Of a DNA stretch of 7,584 nucleotides, positions 5,384 through 7,584 are shown piece after piece. Every line of letters begins with the position of its first letter. The first letter of the stretch is position 1. Under the pieces are notes generated by a model. The model was not told the origin of the DNA. It saw only the letters and a list, made by a program, of their open reading frames with translations, and ran no database searches. The stretch is from Paracoccaceae bacterium (lineage in GTDB: Bacteria > Pseudomonadota > Alphaproteobacteria > Rhodobacterales > Rhodobacteraceae), in the NCBI GenBank assembly GCA_023254015.1, contig JALQYS010000406.1, positions 1-7,584 on the forward strand. The letters run 5' to 3'. A program made the position numbers and the translations under genes.

Positions 5384-6628
5384 ATGGGCAATCGCATCCT
5401 GATCGTCGGCACCTATGACACCAAGGACGACGAGCTGACCTATATCGCCTCGGTCATCCGCCAGCAGGGGGGCGAGGTGCTGACCATGGATGTCTCGGTC
5501 CTGGGCAATCCTGCCCGGCCGACCGACTGGTCAAAGCATGATGTCGTTGCCGAGGCGGGCACGACGATTGACGCCATCATCGCGGCCGAGGATGAAAACA
5601 CCGCCATGCAGGCCATGGCGCGGGGATCGGCGGCGCTGGCGGCGCGGCTTTACCGCGAGGGGCGTTTTGATGGGGTGCTGGTGCTGGGCGGCTCGATGGG
5701 CACGGATCTGGCGCTGGATCTTTGCGCCGCCTTGCCCTTGGGCGTGCCGAAATACATTGTCTCCACCGTCAGCTTCTCGCCGATGATCCCGCCGGAACGG
5801 CTGGCCGCCGACACCCAGATGATCCTTTGGGCGGGGGGGCTTTATGGGTTGAATTCGGTCTGCAAGGCCTCCTTGTCGCAGGCTGCGGGCGCGGTTCTGG
5901 GCGCGGCCCGCGCGGTCGAGCCGCCTGACCACAAGAAGCCGCTGATCGGCATGACCTCATTCGGTAAGACCGTGCTGCGCTATATGACCACGCTGAAACC
6001 GGCCCTCGAGGCGCGGGGCTATGAGGTCGCGGTGTTCCATGCCACCGGCATGGGCGGGCGGGCCTTTGAAAGTCTGGCGGCCGAGGGCGCCTTTGCCGCC
6101 GTCATGGATTTCGCTCCGCAAGAGGTGGGCAACCACCTTTTCGGCTCGGCCATCTCGGCCGGGGCCGACCGCATGGAAAACGCCGGTCGCGCGGGCATCC
6201 CGCAGATCGTCTCGATCGGCTGTTATGACCTGATCGACTTTGTCGGCTGGCATCCCTTGCCCAAGGCGTTCAAGGACACGCCCGCCCATGCCCATAACCG
6301 GCTCTTGACCTCGGTGGTGCAGACGGCCGAGCAGCGCCGGGCGCTGGCGCGGGTGATGTGCGAAAAGCTTGGCAAGGCTACGGGGCCGGTGGTGTTCCTC
6401 TTGCCCACCCAAGGCGGCAATGAATGGGACCGCGAAGGCGGCCCGCTGGCCGATCCTGCGGCGCTGGCGGCCTTTGTCGATGAAATGGAGCAATCCTGCC
6501 CGCCGAATGTCACGCTTGTCCGGCTGGATGCCCATATCAATGACCCGGCCTTCCACGACGCGGCGCTGCAGGTCTTTGACGACTGGTGCGCGGCAGGATT
6601 GATCGGGCCGGGCTCATCGTCGGGCTGA
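5384..6628 (+). CDS. Tm-1-like ATP-binding domain protein (UPF0261 family)
   Basis: The 414-residue product matches the Tm-1-like/UPF0261 family. Visible features are the N-terminal GTYDTKDDEL (9-18), the glycine-rich GVLVLGGSMGTDLAL (97-111), STVSFSPM (127-134), IGMTSFGKTV (188-197, nucleotide-site-like), HATGMGGRAFE (219-229) and the C-terminal LLPTQGGNEWDREGGPL (339-355). In plants the Tm-1 protein binds ATP and inhibits tobamovirus replication; bacterial members have no established enzymatic role. The protein is the stand-alone form, lacking the C-terminal phosphoenolpyruvate-hydrolase-like barrel found fused in plant proteins. The ATG at 5384 is chosen because AAAGGA lies seven bases upstream; a GTG at 5345 falls in the upstream hairpin. 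It is 81 bp after the aldehyde dehydrogenase on the same strand with no clear promoter between, so it is probably the last gene of the unit. Its role in the pathway is unknown; a ligase or retro-aldol-like step would be speculation. Confidence 0.9.
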   Translation: MGNRILIVGTYDTKDDELTYIASVIRQQGGEVLTMDVSVLGNPARPTDWSKHDVVAEAGTTIDAIIAAEDENTAMQAMARGSAALAARLYREGRFDGVLVLGGSMGTDLALDLCAALPLGVPKYIVSTVSFSPMIPPERLAADTQMILWAGGLYGLNSVCKASLSQAAGAVLGAARAVEPPDHKKPLIGMTSFGKTVLRYMTTLKPALEARGYEVAVFHATGMGGRAFESLAAEGAFAAVMDFAPQEVGNHLFGSAISAGADRMENAGRAGIPQIVSIGCYDLIDFVGWHPLPKAFKDTPAHAHNRLLTSVVQTAEQRRALARVMCEKLGKATGPVVFLLPTQGGNEWDREGGPLADPAALAAFVDEMEQSCPPNVTLVRLDAHINDPAFHDAALQVFDDWCAAGLIGPGSSSG

Positions 6629-6641
6629 CGCCTGCTCTTCG

Positions 6642-6668
6642 CGGGCGATCCGGTTCGGGGATCGCCCG
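6642..6668. terminator. Hairpin between convergent genes, possible bidirectional terminator
   Basis: CGGGCGATCC (6642-6651) pairs perfectly with GGATCGCCCG (6659-6668) around a seven-base loop. It lies 13 bases after the Tm-1-like gene stop and 34 bases past the stop of the opposing oxygenase gene, the right place to end both transcripts. No T run follows on either strand, so termination may be weak or Rho-assisted; the stem could instead protect 3' ends. Confidence 0.55.
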
Positions 6669-6702
6669 GGGTCAATCGTTGGGGTCAGGGGGCTTGCAGC
6701 CG

Positions 6703-7584
6703 TCAGGCCGGGACGCGGCTGGCCAGGTACTGCGCGAATTCGAAGTTCGGCCGTTCCAGATGCGACAGCGGACCCGGTTCGGCCATGTCGCTGAGAAGCC
6801 CGCGATAGACCTTTTCGGTGCAGCGCTTGTCTTCGATGTTCACATCGTCGAGCAGGGCCTTGACCTTGGCCAGATGGCTTTCGGCTTCGGGGTCGGCCAG
6901 CCAGTCGGCCGACATGCCCATACCGAACAGCACGTTCACATGGCCCGGCCCGTCGGGCGTCAGCGACAGATACCAGAAATAGCCCGGGGTGAGCGTGATC
7001 AGCAGCGACGGATAGATCGCCAGAAGCCAGGTCTTGCGGCGGTCATCGCCCTCAAGCGTGGTGTTCGACGGATGGGCCAGCGCCAAGGGCACGCTGTCGT
7101 TCTTCAGGATCCAGTGATAGTTGAAGGCATCATTGCCTTCGGGGCAGACCATCTCTTCCAGTTTCGACGCCCCGCCGATGGTGCCGGCATGGCACATCGG
7201 CAGATGGTAACTTTCCATGAAATTCTCGGCCAGCACCTTCCAGTTCGTGGCCCAGCGGAAGGTCTCGCGCCAGGTTTCGGTGTAGGTGGACATGTCGAGA
7301 TTTGGGATCAGCTCGCGCACACCTTTCAGGGTGACTTCGGGCGAGGCGGCTTCGGGGTTCAGCGCGACCATGATCCAGCCCTGCCAGACCTCACAGCGCA
7401 CCCGCGGCAGCGCCATGTCTTCCTTGCAGAAGCCTTCGTTCAGCGTCATCGCGGGCGCCCCGCGCAGGGTGCCGTCCAGGTTGTAGGTCCAGGCGTGGTA
7501 GGGGCAGACGATGGAACGGGCATGGCCGCGCCCTTCCAAAAGCGTCGACATGCGGTGGCGGCAGACGTTCGACATCGCCCGGAT
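6703..7584 (-). CDS. Rieske non-heme iron oxygenase, alpha subunit (5' end outside window)
   Basis: The frame is open to the right edge; the visible part is 293 residues and lacks the N-terminus. The Rieske [2Fe-2S] ligands are seen as CRH and CPYH with 16 residues between them. Numbered from the internal Met at 7575, the catalytic domain shows the mononuclear iron motif AENFMESYHLPMCH (117-129, His124 and His129) and a likely third ligand Asp249 in NIEDKRCTEK. Glu121 sits three residues before the first His, where naphthalene dioxygenase-type enzymes have the bridging Asp; carnitine monooxygenase CntA is a known Glu case. These enzymes use an electron-supplying reductase to hydroxylate or demethylate substrates; members acting on choline, betaine or carnitine have this general form. 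The substrate here is not assigned, and no reductase is in view. The gene converges on the Tm-1-like gene, so it belongs to a different transcription unit. Met at 7575 is internal, because IRA precedes it in frame and the Rieske domain needs more sequence upstream. Confidence 0.9.
   Translation of the reverse strand: MRAMSNVCRHRMSTLLEGRGHARSIVCPYHAWTYNLDGTLRGAPAMTLNEGFCKEDMALPRVRCEVWQGWIMVALNPEAASPEVTLKGVRELIPNLDMSTYTETWRETFRWATNWKVLAENFMESYHLPMCHAGTIGGASKLEEMVCPEGNDAFNYHWILKNDSVPLALAHPSNTTLEGDDRRKTWLLAIYPSLLITLTPGYFWYLSLTPDGPGHVNVLFGMGMSADWLADPEAESHLAKVKALLDDVNIEDKRCTEKVYRGLLSDMAEPGPLSHLERPNFEFAQYLASRVPA

Noticed and set aside
5957..6675. Minus-strand open frames opposite the Tm-1-like gene (5957-6556 and 6223-6675)
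   Set aside because: They are antisense shadows of a family-matching gene; no ribosome site or domain supports them.

Overview
This GC-rich window (coding regions above 60% GC by eye) looks like an alphaproteobacterium, most likely Rhodobacteraceae (Paracoccus/Rhodobacter-type). The basis is codon style, protein wording and gene content; no rRNA or marker gene is present to confirm it. No tRNA, rRNA, CRISPR array or complete insertion sequence is visible.

Layout. Bases 1-56 are clearly more AT-rich than the rest and appear foreign to the adjacent gene. Next, on the minus strand, comes a class III (PLP-dependent) aminotransferase whose last 40-50 residues are missing because the reading frame stops at this junction. 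An IclR-family regulator lies upstream of it in the same transcription unit, 29 bp away. A divergent control region of about 210 bp (2105-2313) follows. It holds a symmetric TTGACAG/CTGTCAA dyad that can supply a -35 box in each direction, a GAACC-ATC-GGTTC palindrome at the predicted plus-strand start point, a 12-bp perfect palindrome and a short leader ORF. On the plus strand are an APC-superfamily amino acid/amine permease, a strong hairpin-plus-T-run terminator inside the 64-bp gap, a PuuC-type aldehyde dehydrogenase, a G-rich hairpin, and a Tm-1-like/UPF0261 protein of unknown biochemical role. A convergent minus-strand gene, cut by the right edge of the window, encodes the alpha subunit of a Rieske non-heme iron oxygenase.

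Working model (inference). The permease imports an amine or amino compound, the aminotransferase converts its primary amine to an aldehyde, and the PuuC-type dehydrogenase oxidises the aldehyde to an acid. The IclR regulator would sense the substrate or a product. The Tm-1-like protein is the least understood member and the best candidate for new biology. The Rieske oxygenase may belong to a separate neighbouring unit for methylated or quaternary amines. The truncated aminotransferase suggests the pathway may be damaged in this strain, or that another transaminase supports it.
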